Shown here: positions 1 to 12,800 of the stretch, in pieces | How positions within the stretch are numbered: the stretch's first letter is position 1 | Layout: every line of letters starts with the position of its first letter | Origin: Ophiothrix spiculata | Taxonomy: Eukaryota; Echinodermata; Ophiuroidea; Amphilepidida; Ophiotrichidae | DNA: 25,948 bases | Assembly (NCBI GenBank): GCA_000969725.1 | Contig: JXSR01S073104.1 | Direction: 5' to 3' (one strand) | Notes under the pieces: model-generated | What the model was told of the DNA's origin: nothing | Database searches by the model: none | What the model saw: the letters and a program-made list of their open reading frames with translations, nothing else | Made by a program: the position numbers and the translations under genes

Positions 1-159
1 CAAATGCCTGGAGTCGCTTACTTTTGCGTTTTTTATGCTGCAGGGACGAAACCTTTAGGTGGTTGCAAACACCACCACCCTTCTTGGTTAGACGAGGGTT
101 AATCTTATTATTTTTAATAATACAGGACATGAAATGAGACTTAAAATATGTCTCGGGAA

Positions 160-700
160 TTAGAGATTTTTTCAACATTCAAGGTAATTGCACAAGTGTA
201 AGTAAGTACATCGTACATGTAAGTACGGTCTCCATATGATCACATGGCAATCGTAGGGAATTCGTACGTTGCACGCACGTTGTAAGTACCGACAGCGTGC
301 GCTACGTACGATGCACGTACCGACCACAGTCAAGTGTGACTTGCAGAAAACGCGTGTACATCATGCGCACATCGTACGAATGACGTGCGTGACGTACGAC
401 CTCCATACGTTTGCTACGTCCTCTCTGCGTAGAGAACGTAGCCTCTCGAAAAAAACGTACGAACAAACAAACAAAAACCGCACGACGGGTTGTGACCAGC
501 GCTTATCAACATCAAAATTGCAACCTAAGCATCCGACAAAAATGGGATCTTTGGACGAGTACCAAAAAAAAACCGCCATAGTAGAGCACATAACTAATCA
601 CCCATATGCCCATCTTACCACAGAAGTTCGGTTACGCAAAAACGTACTATAGTACATTTATCTACTCGATGTTTTCATTTTGCGCGAAAAGCGCATAAAT
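160..700. other. CpG-rich block dense in ACGTAC/CGTACG words
   Basis: Words such as cgtacg, acgtac, tacgta and gtacat recur here far more than in the rest of the AT-rich window (for example around 195-225, 260-320, 370-415, 430-460 and 640-655). No clear terminal repeats or splice-bounded exon were found. The first 160 bases hold nothing I recognise. The block may be an old repeat or a CpG-rich regulatory stretch; neither is shown. Confidence 0.35.
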
Positions 701-776
701 GAATGAAGCGCGAAAAATACCACAGTATTTGGTTACATTCGAAGAAGACTCCTGCAATGTCAAAGACATGACAAAT

Positions 777-1016
777 ATCAATCAATCAATCAATGATACC
801 GGTACTTGCATTTACATGCATACCCCATGAACATAAGGAAGGGGTCTATTCGTACAGGTGACCCACGGCTTTACGTGACTGTCCGACCACGGAGCATGTA
901 GAGTAAAGTTTCTTGCTCAAGAAAACAAGGAGACGAAAACCGCCCGACCCGGGGCTCGAACCAACAATCTCTGTATTACGAGACCCGTGCTCTAACCGCT
1001 CGGCCACGCTCCCCTC
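777..1016 (-). mobile_element. tRNA-derived SINE with (TTGA)n tail
   Basis: Read on the minus strand from about 1016, the sequence opens as a tRNA-like head: GGGGAGCGTGGCCGAGCGG carries an A-box, and GGTTCGAGCCCCG carries a B-box. A body with CTTGAGCAAGAAACTTTAC follows, similar to the conserved central segment of many marine invertebrate SINEs (recalled, not searched). It ends in four to five repeats of TTGA near 777-797. The acceptor stem cannot close and the anticodon arm is irregular, so this is not a working tRNA. By family, SINEs are transcribed by RNA polymerase III and moved by a partner LINE. Confidence 0.72.
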
Positions 1017-1019
1017 TTT

Positions 1020-1645
1020 CAGGGGACGACGACCCAGAAACAGACCAACTAAGAAGTGACGGCTTAAAATACAAGATCACAGACCTTAGAGTAACATCAC
1101 AGAGTAACAGTGATGACACTCTCCTCAAAACATGGCTCCAATCATAGCGTACTATGTGGACAAAAAACGAATATTGATGAGTTAGACTGCTCAAAGGACT
1201 CATCACTAAATAATCAATGCATGTGTTAATAACAGATTCCATGCTAGACTATAATCATTCGTGGTGGTGGCTTACACATGAAGGATAAACAAAAGACGAG
1301 GACGCAGTTTGAAGAATGCTGCACAGCGTGTACTTAAAAAATTGTAATACACGTCAAGGGCGATGTCAGGATTTATTTAAGTAGGATAATTCAGATTGCG
1401 TCCGGGACCGCGTCCTCATTTTTGTGATTGGAGCCACTGATCACGCAATCAGCCAAGAAACGTTAAACAACGACCTTTGAGGAATGGTAATCAAATGAGC
1501 TATGCCGTATATGGGGATAAAGTGTCAGAGGCCTGGTAACATCACCTGTAGAGGTTGAAAGAATGGCTGAAAAGGAAAGAGCTTTCATGAACTCATGAAA
1601 CAGATGGCAAGAGAGTGAGCTACTATTATCCGATGCCATAGAGTC
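1020..1645. other. Stretch without recognised gene
   Basis: Both strands were read. The open frames here have no splice-supported neighbours, protein-like composition or known motif. No repeat structure was seen apart from its position between the SINE and the element that starts at 1648. Confidence 0.4.
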
Positions 1646-1647
1646 TA

Positions 1648-2135
1648 TAGACCTTTTCAAAATCCATTCGGAAAACACTGATCACATGGCAACTTTGTCG
1701 ACCGATCACGTACAAAGCTCATTAGTATGCACGATTTTGTCAAGAAAAAGGTCCGTAAAATTACTCTCATTTCAGTGCAATAAAAGTGACAAATAAATAG
1801 ACCCATACAACATTACATACATTAATTCTGAACAACTTTTAGCCGATGGTATCATAAGCTCACCGACATAATGAGTGAAATTCCACTGAAATCAGCTGAT
1901 CAGCGCTGATTAAGCTTAAGATTTGAAGTTGCATTAGGGTGATCAAACTGAAAGTGACTGTGTAGTGCTGACGCTAATTCCAAGTTCGAATTCGTACGCA
2001 ACCAATTAACGAGAACGCGCGAACTTGATATATTCTGGTTATTGTGTTGAAGAGTCACTTTATCTTTCGGCAATTGCCGGAAAGTGTACAATCAATTTCG
2101 GAAATTTTCGGATAATCGTGTTTTGAAAAGGTCCA
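1648..2135. mobile_element. Short inverted-repeat element, TA-flanked
   Basis: The left end TAGACCTTTTCAAAA and the reverse complement of the right end (TGGACCTTTTCAAAA) match at all but one of 15 positions, and each is next to a TA dinucleotide (1646-1647 and 2136-2137). The size, about 490 bp, and the lack of a coding frame fit a non-autonomous Tc1/mariner-like element. It lies just upstream of the Roc exon at 2212. Confidence 0.5.
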
Positions 2136-2211
2136 TAGGGAAGTAGTGACAAAGTAAAACATAATGTGATTCAGTGTTAATCATGATTTGCTACTTGTGT
2201 TTTCTTTCCAG

Positions 2212-2329
2212 GAGAAACTTTGCTACTGGTTGAAGTTCTTGAGATGCGGGCTCTCGCCTGCCAAAAAATCCAGATTCAGGATCATTTTAGTAGGAACTCA
2301 TCTAGATGAAATACAGGATCAAGACAGAG
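2212..2329 (+). CDS. Exon: Roc GTPase domain, G4 region
   Basis: The exon follows a pyrimidine-rich acceptor (tttctttccag) and ends at the donor gtatag. It encodes 39 residues plus one base. The core reads [13 protein letters not shown]: a hydrophobic beta strand followed by T-H-L-D, the G4 guanine-specificity motif (T/N-K/H-x-D) in the form common in Roc domains. The preceding helix, [13 protein letters not shown], fits the stretch between G3 and G4. The P-loop (G1) and switch motifs (G2, G3) are not in the window, so the gene must start to the left. The exon ends in phase 1 and its single G pairs with the CT that opens the next exon. The function is GTP binding by family membership; activity cannot be judged without G1-G3. 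Confidence 0.82.
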
Positions 2330-5300
2330 GTATAGATTTTTGAACTTTTCAAGAGTGGTCAAGGTCTTCCAATCTTTCACAACTCCATTGTGATCAATGG
2401 GAATGGGGGTTACACATTAGAGCAGACAGATTCAGATTCTTTTATTTCCATAAAATAAACATTCATAAGAACAGCATCAAAATAACATAATAACATAAAA
2501 AACAAAACAAAACAAACTTAGGGATGAATGGACCAGAAGGCCAATGAGGCCTGTTGAATGTCCATCCCTATATAGAATACAACAAAAAGTAACAATCATT
2601 GGTTTAATATAAAAAAAATTCAACGGCACAACTACCAAACAAGACAAAACAGGGATATGCTCAAAAACGTTTTTATAATTAAGAATAATATTTTACTTAA
2701 GTTGATTTCGAAACTGTTTCACATTATTGCATTTCTTTGTTTCACATGATAATGAATTCCAAAGGAGAGGGCCACTTGTGTTATGCCGTGAATGCGAGGC
2801 TGTACCGGCATCGATGATGCGGCAGGGAGTGCCGTGAATGCGAGGCTCGCAAAAGGAATGATTTTACAGTATGATATATGCCTCCCATTGATCTGTATTA
2901 TGCACTATATTCAGCCTGTGATACATAGTCGATACCTGTATAAGATTCTTCTATTTGACACCCGTGCCGTAGATGCGATGCTGGGTTCCTGTTCAGTGTG
3001 CCGTGATTGCGATGCAGGGCTAAATAAACATACGATTTGTTGACATGCCTTGCGGTGAAGTGTTAAATGCGATTAGGCAATACGGGTCAAGGCCTATCAA
3101 CGAAAGTAAATTATTTTTACGCTTGACTTATGCTGGTTTGCAAATTATTCTAATCGGTCTTTTGTCCAGATGCACAATTTTCTAAACTTATAGATGATTT
3201 CAATTCTGTAGGTTCAAGTTAGAAAATAGATCAACAAAGATCATAGAACAACTCCAATCAAGTTGCCCCCTCCCCCTTCTTTAAAGTAACATGGAATTAT
3301 GTAGGCCTATATGTAACTCGGCTAGAAATAAGCAGATATAGAAACTGAGGATTTTCTCACGACAAACAGTGCGCTTGTGGAACTGTTTTATGAGACCTAC
3401 ATAGAAACGAACATGGGCTATAATTAGTTTACTATAGACGGTTGGGGCTTGAATTCCGGCATGAAGCAGGTGCCGACCGCGACCGGGACCCGTGTTTTCT
3501 TAAAAATACAGAGTTGGTTTGCATTTATTAATTCATACTGTTCATGTAACCATGGTAACTGCGACCACACTCGCTGTCTTTACAATGTCAGGGCAATCTT
3601 TAAGCGTGGACTATCCATGTTTATGAATAATTGCAGATCAATTAAAGTTATTCTTGTACATGTCAGATGTGATAATTGTCAACAATAAGCCGAGTTGTAT
3701 GACATGAGAGTTGCAACAGCCATCATGCTCACACACAATCAAATGCTCATATAGCGACAAACAAAATCTTTCTAAATTGTCACTTTTCGATCGCATGACA
3801 TCGCCGCATCCCATCATCGCATCCACGGCACACACAACTTGATATTCATGAAGCCCGATGCTCCCGATCACGCGATCATTTTCCTGCGAGGCTGCGATAT
3901 TACGAAATGTAATGCGAAATATTACGCATTGCAAAGTTAAACGAAATTGTTTTGGGGTTACGTGCTGTCAGTGCGCAAGCGTACTTTCAATTAAACAACA
4001 AGTACACGTCAAAAAACCAATGTACAATGCCGTATCATTGAGGTCGAGTGCCGTAAACGCGATGCCGGAAAGATCGATGATACGGCATTCCCGTCTGCCG
4101 TATCATCGATGATACGGCATTCGCGTGCCGTATCATCGATGATACGGTACACTGGAATGCCGTATCATCGATGATACGGAAAGATCGCATCCACGGCGTA
4201 ACACTTGTACGAATAGCTTTATCAGTAAATTATTTTTGTTGAAGGAGATATTAAGATCATTAGCATGTCTTGTTTGATAAGTATGTACGTCAGAACGCCT
4301 ATTGAAATATTCATTGAAAACTAAAGGTATCTCACCAATATGGAATTTAAACATGAAAAATCCAAGCTCAAGAGTATACGTATCTGTTACGGTTAAAATA
4401 TTATGTTTTGCAAAAAGTGTGGCCGCATGGCTTCGGTAGTGACTACCAGCAACCGTTCTTGATGCCCATTTTTGCAATTTTATGAGTTTATAAAGGTAGG
4501 ATTTGCAAGTATTTCCCCATATAAGGATTCCATAGTTAAGATATGGTGATACTAATGAGCAGTACAGGGTATGGAGAATACGAATTGGAATGGAATACTT
4601 TAGTTTGTTCATGACACCAGTATTCCTGGATATAGTTTTTGAAATGCAGTCGATATGATATTTCCATGTAAGACATTCATCAATCAAAACACCGAGAAAT
4701 TTAGTTGTTTTAACTCTTTCTAAGTCAGTGTCGTTTAAAGTGCCGGTTATATTGTCCTGGGATTTGGATGAAGTCATGTGAGACGTTCCCATGATCATAT
4801 GATTTGTTTTTGCGGCATTAGCAGATAGTTTGTTTGCTTTAAACCAATTATTAACTTCAATTAGCTCTTTGTTTACAATATTTATGTTATTTTTGATATC
4901 CTTGTGTGAGTAAAGAATAGTGGTGTCATCAGCAAACGGTATGAAGTCTAGAATAGATGATGTATATGTTATGTCATTTACATACAATATAAAAAGTAAT
5001 GGTCCCAAAATAGATCCCTTGGGGACACCACATGTAATATTTTCTATATTCGAACTGTAATGATTATAATCAGCAAATTGTTATCTATTTCTAAGATCAG
5101 CTACTAAACCAATCAAGTACAATCCCACGGAATCCGTAATATTCCAATTTATGTAACAATAATTTGTGATCAATTGTATCAAAGGCCTTGGAGAGGTCAA
5201 GAAATATTCTTAATGTTTGTTTTATTTTGTTCTACAGCAGTGTCTACCTTATCAACAAGTTGCTCAATGGCCATGTATGTTGAATGCTTTGGGCTAAAGC

Positions 5301-6836
5301 TAAACTGTTTGTTATTGAGGATTTTAGTTAATACATTGGTTAAATATAAGTGTTTCAAGGATTTTTGAAAAACACGGTAGAAGCGATACAGGACGGTAGT
5401 TTGAAAATACATCGGCATTTGATTTTTTATTTATTGGTATTACCTTTGCTATTTTTAGTTTGTCTGGGACGACTCCAGATGAAATTGATAAATTGAATAT
5501 ACTTGTGAGGGGTTTTACAATTTCATTACATACTTTCTTCACTATACAGTTTCCAATATTGTCATAACCAGCACTTTTGCTTGGGTCAAATTTGTCAATA
5601 ATCTTCAAAATATCTGATTCAACAAACGGTGTCAGATATATGTTACTAGATATTATATTGTCTAAGTAGTGAAAATATTCTTTGCCATTATAACGTATTT
5701 CTGATGCAAGTTTTGGTCCAATATTCACAAAATAGTTATTGAATTTGTTAGAGATTTCCTGTGGGTCAGTAATTAGACCATTGTCGCCTCGGAACTTACA
5801 CTGGTATGACTGCCTTTTACTCTTGCCAATTACGGCGTTTATTTCTTTCCAAGTCTGTTTCATATCTTTTTTGATTTTTCAATTTTTTTGAATATATACA
5901 TTCTTTTTGATTTTCGTATGAGCATATTCAATTTGTTTTTGTAGCTTTTGAATTTTTGAAGATTGTCTTGGGTAGGTTTTTATAACATTTTTTTCTTATT
6001 TGTTTTTCTTATTAATACTTTTTAATAAACCCTTTGTGATCCAAGGTGACAGTGGATCATTTTTCCTTTTATGATAGCATTTTTTAGAGGTATACACTCG
6101 TCGTATATTTTTTCAAACGTCTCAATAAACACATTGTAATCATCGTCTACATCATTATCATTGAATATTTCTTTCCATTTTACCTTTGACAATCTTTGCT
6201 TAAAATTGCTTATATTTTCATTACACATTTTCCTTTTAAAAACATATTTCTGGTCTTCAATAGGTTTGGTTTTATAAAACCCTACATGGGTTGCATGATA
6301 AAACTGTCGGCAGATGATCACTAATGTCAGTTACTATTATACTACCTCGAACAATATTTTCGTTATTTGTGAGTATGTTATCAATACAAGTAGCTGATGT
6401 AGCAGTTATTCTAGTTGGTTTATAGACCGATGGAATCATTGATAAGGAATACACAAGTTCTAGATAATCATGAATCGGTTTGTCAGTGCCAGTTTTAAGA
6501 AGATCGATATTGAAATCGCCCATTATGTATACATTTTTATTTTCAGAGTTGAGTTCCTTAAAAATAGGTTCAATATCTCGATTAAAATCATTTATTGATA
6601 TGTGGGCTCGGTAGACTACTCCAACAAGTGTATTTTTACTCTGATTACCGTTGTCTATTTCTATAAAACAACTTTCGAAATTTGGATTTGCTAGGCAAAG
6701 ATTGCATTTTAGTCCGTTTCTTTCAATTTACAAATTATATAATTAGAGTCTTCGCTGAGTGAACGCTGAGTTCAATAAAATGGTTATGATTATTAAAATG
6801 ATTATATTTTTAGCTATTTATTTACTTATCATTCAT

Positions 6837-6883
<47 letters not shown>

Positions 6884-9800
6884 TGTTTAAAACTTACCAT
6901 AAATACACTTAATACATTGAAATTTAATGAAATTAACTATTTCTAGCTATCAACTTGTGGAAGAGAATAGTCAATGAAACCATTCGTAAATATGGCGATT
7001 TTTTGAATATCGAGGACTTTTGTGTCGCCATTAACGGACGCCTGAAGTCTTCTGAGTCGTTTAAATATCTACGAAACCAAATCAGAACAGCTGCTGACGA
7101 AATCAGGGTAAGCTTGTTTAAAGGCACTTTACAATAAATGTTGCTGGAACACAGTTTAGTTAAAATCTCCACAACAAGTAAATGTAATTTGTACATTACT
7201 ATTTAGTTTATACCTATAACAATAGGTTCAAGGTCAAAATTATGACAAAATATCATTGTGTAAATATGAAAAAAATGTTAAGTATTTATTTCAGATTTTA
7301 TCCAATCTAGGGGCCCAATTGTTTCATTAAGTTGGGTTGTTATTAATCAACCTTTCTAAGTGTGTGCACCGGTGTCAAGTTGTCGACTGACATAAATTTC
7401 TCATTGTTGCTTCACAACATGAACTATAATATGCTTTACCATTATGATACTAACATTAAATAATAGACCTCTCTTCGCGTTTTGTTACTTGTTATACCTA
7501 TTTACCCGACTTGTACACTGTGCATTTTTTCCACGAAAACTTCATCTCATTGTAGATTTCATATCCATCTGATAATGAGAATTAAGTGAGGACGTGCAAG
7601 GGACGAAAGGCCCTCTTTTCTCTCAAAAGTGTTTCTTACGTAATATTTTATCTATATCTAATTTGTACAGGAAGGAAAGGTGATTCCCCGAATCTGTGAT
7701 GAAATCTTACAGTGGAAACATCAATGGTTAGGCAAAGCAACAGGGAGAAAGAAAACCTTTGTCAGAAGGTTCCGAACAGTGTGGAAAAAACTGCTGACGA
7801 CCAGCTCTCTGCCAGTAATGTGTCCTGTCATTTCTTACAAGGATTTTGAGGCTGAAATACGATCCATTCTCCAGTATGCAGATGCAGATCTAACTAAGCT
7901 CGCGTGTAGTTATTTGCAAGATATGGGTGAGGTAGGTAGTCTGGAATTGATATGCTAAAACTGTAGAATATAAAATTTTTATCCAATGGACACATTTTAT
8001 TCCATACAGAATTTTAAATGTACTTTGAAATGTAGATACAATGTAGAAATGTAAATACATGCCTCCATCAAGCATAGCTAAGGTCATTATATCATACACT
8101 GGCATTTTTAATGGCATTGTAATCACTTGGACATGAGGACATTTTGTAAACGTAACATGAAAATTGTACAATAGTTCAAAACCAATGTGGTTTTTTTTTT
8201 TTAGTTTTTCATTGCTGAATTTGGAGATGACAGTGATGAGTACAAAATCGTGGTGGTTACGCAATGGATATGCTTCAAAATAATAGGACCGACATTTGCT
8301 GGAGTGGAATTCAAAGACCGACTAGAAAGATTACCGGATAAACCGTTTTTCTCAAAGGACGAACTAACAGAATACTACAGTGACGTCGCAGACTTTACGA
8401 CACTCCAATCACTCTTAGTAAGTCTCGATTTGATGGTGGAATTTGACAAAGACAATTATATTATCTTTGCCAAACTTCAAGACGATACATCAAATGTGCA
8501 ACTTAGCAATGGAATGAAATTCAATTGCGGAATATGTATCTCTTTAGCCGACGGAAAATCCATGTATGCACCTGGATTGTTTCCGGCCATTCAAGCCCGG
8601 ATAATGAAAAGGTTACGATCAGAAGAGAAAGGTTTTCCTTCGATAACACGTAGAGCATTGAAATTTGTAGGTCACTCAGAGGGCTTTGTGCAACTAACTA
8701 ACAACAGCGAGGTCATCAAAGTTGCAGTTTCGAGTAGTGACGGCGACCTGGGTGGCTGTTACAAAGACCTGGAATCTCTAGCAACTTTGATTGAAACCGC
8801 ACTGCTTGAATTATCCCCCGGAACATCGTATGCAAAAGGTAAAGTTTGTTCAAAATTGTTTTTACATCCTTTGTGGTCATTTTAATGAAAAAGTCGGGGT
8901 ACCACCTTAAGTAGGGGTAGGGTAAGCCGTCAAAGTTCGTTGGTAGGTGGGTGGTTGGGGGGTGGGGGATGGGGGGGGGTGCTGGCAAATTGCAAAAGTC
9001 GCGCACTGCCTAAACTTATCCTTAAACTGTGCAAAGCGGTTATATATTACCTATTTGGCAAATCCGTATTCCTTAGTTGACTTTTAAATCTCAAATCTCA
9101 AATGTTACCATTTATGGTGACAATTAAGGTAAAGTTGAAATCTAATTCTGCATAATTTACGTAAAATAATAAGATACATGCCTACACCAAGTGATAAATT
9201 CACTAACACCTGTTTTTTCGTACGCTATACCATGTATACGGAAAATATCTATTGTTGGGTGCTGTATCACATGAGGCCGAACACCACCATAGATATCTTT
9301 CTGTATTGCGTGAACAAACAGGGGTAAGTAATATTATTTTGTGCAAATTTCATCTCGTTGTTATTTTTATACATACATGTAACATTTTAACAACAACGCT
9401 GGCTATATTCCCCATAAGTGTTTAAAATAATCTTATTTCCTTATTTTTAAGGTTATTTAAGTCCTAGACAAGTTGAAAAGGCGTCGACACTAGATGACGT
9501 AGCGTTTTACTCCGAAGTTCAAGTAGACAGCGCTGAAGACAAAGGTGGCATTGTATATCACAAAAAGAGTCAAATGCAAGAACAAGTTGAAGATGTCTTG
9601 CTAGCTGGTTACGATCCTAGGTATATCCAGAGGAATGGCACACAATGCTCCATAAGATGGCTGCTTAAGGATGACAAACGAAAACTGATAAATGAATTGG
9701 ATAATACACATGATCTAGCGCAAGATTTTCGGTCATTAGCAGACACTCTTGACGTACCTCTTCACGCAATTCTTGATACTCCTGGTTCTGCGACAGAAAA

Positions 9801-12800
9801 TATTATGGACGAATGGAGGTCTGCAACAGGCAAGCGCATTACAATCGGGATGCTCATGACACTTCTAAAACACCCAGGATTAGTTGGGAATGAGAAGGCT
9901 TCAAAAACCTTAGAAGGTGTTTTGGAGCGCTTCGGTCACAAGGTACTGATCAACTTTATTTTTTCTTTATTATTTGTCTCTTTTTTTCCGTTTTTTATTT
10001 TTGAAATTTGAAAACTATTAAGAAACGAATACGTCTTACAAAGATTATCATAAGCACCTTTATTTTACTTTGACCAACCGAATCGTTAAGATCATGAAAT
10101 AAGTTATTAGCACACCGAACAAAGAATTCGTTAAGATCAGACAAATGAGTTATTAGCACACACAAAAAAAGTCTCTACTTTTTTTAATGCTTTTTATTGG
10201 AGCGGACATTCGTCTCCAAAGTAATAGTCATTTTAAGAAAGGAAGTCGCAAATATCTGGATATTTTCCTTTACATTTGTATACAGAAGACATTAATCCTG
10301 TAATTTGTAGGATTTTAATTTAGATTAGATTCTAATAAATTAATTACCTTTTTTATATGAAATTTGCATCTCTTTGTGGGGGTTGGGGGTTGGGGTTGGC
10401 GCAGCGTATCTGATCTCGCAGGTTTTCTCCGAGCACTTCAGTTTCCTCCTGCATCTAAAATTAAAAATTCTTCCAATTCTGTCTTTCACACCACAGAGGC
10501 GTCCCTTAAATTTAATGCATTCGCACTATTGAGATTAGCCTGGCTTATAGTCGAATGTTATAAATAAAAAAAAAATAATTCAAAAAAATGAATCATATGC
10601 AACCAAATTTCCGGGTTTTTTTATATTTTTTTATATATATTTCTTTATTTTACTAGTATTTCACCCGGCTATATGCAAACATGCTATTTTTATTTTTTTT
10701 TAATGTAAATCCGCTAAATTATATCCAAAATGGGCTAAGTTTAAATAAAATGTGTGTACATTTATTACCACTACTACGAAATAGTAGTATTATAGTTACT
10801 TATGATCCGGGTATCATATTTATTATTGTTTTCAAGTTTTCATTTAAAGGCGTATCTATATCTCGAAAGTAGAATAACCGCTGACATTCTATACGAAAAC
10901 AAATGTAACTAAAAATAGTGGTGGGCTATATAGGGTGAACAAAATGGCAACGAGGGCGCTTTAATCTATATTTTTACTGTTTATATATGTAAGATTAAAC
11001 ATAACCCTTTCCAAAATATATTCTGAAAATCTGAGTTGAGAACTCCCCTTCGTTTGTGTGTAAAATAGATTTGTACATATTGTAATATATAGGGATAAAA
11101 GTTCGTTGACCCCAATGCATTTCAATTGAGCCACATCTTGCTCTATACTATCGGCTTGCATAACCAAACCGTTAGTCTTAAAGTTGTAGAACTTCTGGAG
11201 CACGTGCTTCTGCTAATAATGTTTAAGATTGTGATCAATTTGAGAGCGATCAATACAAGTATGCGTTCAGTTTAGGCAAAGCGCCCTCGGGTTCTAATTT
11301 GCCCTAAATTTTCGGGAACGCAAATATTTCGATTCTTTCAAAAATTTAATAAAAATGAGATCCTTGATCTGAAAAACATGAGAATTGACACCAAAACATT
11401 TGTCATATGTTATACATGCGTTAAAATAAGGAAAGTTAATGGAAATTGTGGGGGGTTCGAACCCCTTAACCGAAAATCGTTTCTGGCCGGAACCCTTTGA
11501 AATTTCTTTGAAAAAATATTCAGCAGCACAAGCTGCATCTTAGAAGCTTTTACTCTCATTAATTCAAAACATCACCATTTAACAGCCCACCACTACTAGA
11601 AAAAGAAAAGTGACAGGTTTTTGGTTTTTTGCATGAATAATATGTACAAAAAGGGCTAGGATACCATGTTCCCGGATTTTTGACTTTTAAAATTTTGAAT
11701 AACGATTCAAAATTTTCTGATTGGTCGACTTCCGGTTACTATGGCACCCGTTTAAAAAATTAGATCCATGGTTTGCTCCGTACTCTACTCATCCGTCCTT
11801 CACCAAAGTTTGGTGTACATGTTACATTCCGTTCTTAAGTTACGTTCGTTCTAGTGTTCAGCCAAACAGAGGCCTTAGGGTTTCATCATGGCAACCAGTT
11901 CAAATAATAATAAGTATTTTCTGAAAAAGCTTAACACCACAGGTTTCACGTGAAAACTTGAGAACTTTTTACATATCTGCTCCATGTAGTTGTCAAAAAC
12001 AAATCAAATCGATCCAGTCGTTTTCGAATTAAAAACGTGATTTTTAAAGGCGCTCTTCAAATTTGTTTTGCCCCATAAAATCAAACCCGAGTAACTTTTT
12101 TCTAATTTTATTTTCGCAATGTAATTGTACTTCAATGTGCATATTTGAGCAAAATTTCATGCACAAATTCCACCGGGATCACGGATTTTTGATATTTTGG
12201 CGGAAAAATGTTTGACAACGACACAAAAAATATTTTCGGCCGCCATTTTGAATTTTTCATTCCATTTTCATTTTTTCTGTATTTTGGTGCCTTTTACATA
12301 GTTTGTAACGTAAAATTCATACCGGAAGGGCGTATTTGTTAAGCCCCCCCCCCCCCCCCCCCTCTTTGGGTACCAACGGTTTGGAAAAACCTTGATCACT
12401 TCAGTGTTAACCCAGGCTACAAAGTAATATACAACACGAACGTCATTGACAAGTTAAACCTTAGCAAGAATTAATTCAATATCGTTTTGTTTTAGTGGCT
12501 ACATCAATTTGAACCGATGGAAGTTGGTGGTAAGTTTTTTTTTTTTTATTTAATTGAACTTTACATAACCATTTATATATTAGTGAAGGCGATGTAGACG
12601 ACGACGACGTGAAGTCAGGATTGAATGACGACAACGACGACGACGACGACAAGTCAGGATTGGATGATGATGACGATGACGATGACGACGATGATTATGA
12701 CGACGATTTTGTAATGAAGCAGTGTAGATTTGAAAGAAAGTGAAAGACACGTTTCGTTCAGTAGTAAACTTCCCGGGGGCAACTCAAGTATAATGCTGCA

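Larger units (their letters stand above)
2425..6780 (-). mobile_element. CR1/Jockey-type LINE, 5'-truncated and interrupted
   Basis: Read on the minus strand: an endonuclease fragment (about 6780-6272) with [12 protein letters not shown] and [10 protein letters not shown]; a linker; reverse transcriptase with [18 protein letters not shown] (near 5400), [13 protein letters not shown] (near 5180), [16 protein letters not shown] (near 5000) and the catalytic FADDTT (near 4930); and the C-terminal ORF2 piece GPLLWNSLS (2694-2783), reached only after skipping an inserted element at 2784-4198. The 3' end is a GAATCT repeat (2428-2439), typical of such LINEs. Several frameshifts and stops, for example around the segment after 5100, show that it is inactive. 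The 5' half, including the first ORF, is missing. The whole element sits in the first visible intron, opposite to the host gene. Confidence 0.85.

Noticed and set aside
126-183. Possible exon between a tacag acceptor and a gtaatt donor
   Set aside because: All three frames contain a stop.
542-652. Small 36-codon frame starting MGSLDEYQKK in a good initiation context
   Set aside because: It has a stop after 36 codons, no donor joining it in frame to the Roc exon, and it lies in a compositionally odd block.
950-1016. Functional tRNA gene on the minus strand
   Set aside because: The acceptor stem does not pair and the anticodon arm is irregular; it is the head of a SINE.
7890-8264. 124-codon minus-strand frame
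   Set aside because: Antisense to the COR exons and the intron between them; no motif and no splice support.
9220-9325. Extra exon between the post-COR and Death exons
   Set aside because: A donor-like gggtaag exists at 9323, but no usable acceptor precedes it and the flanking exons already join in phase.
10364-10567. 67-codon plus-strand frame in the Death-linker intron
   Set aside because: It opens in a G-rich simple stretch, has no splice partner and no recognisable motif.
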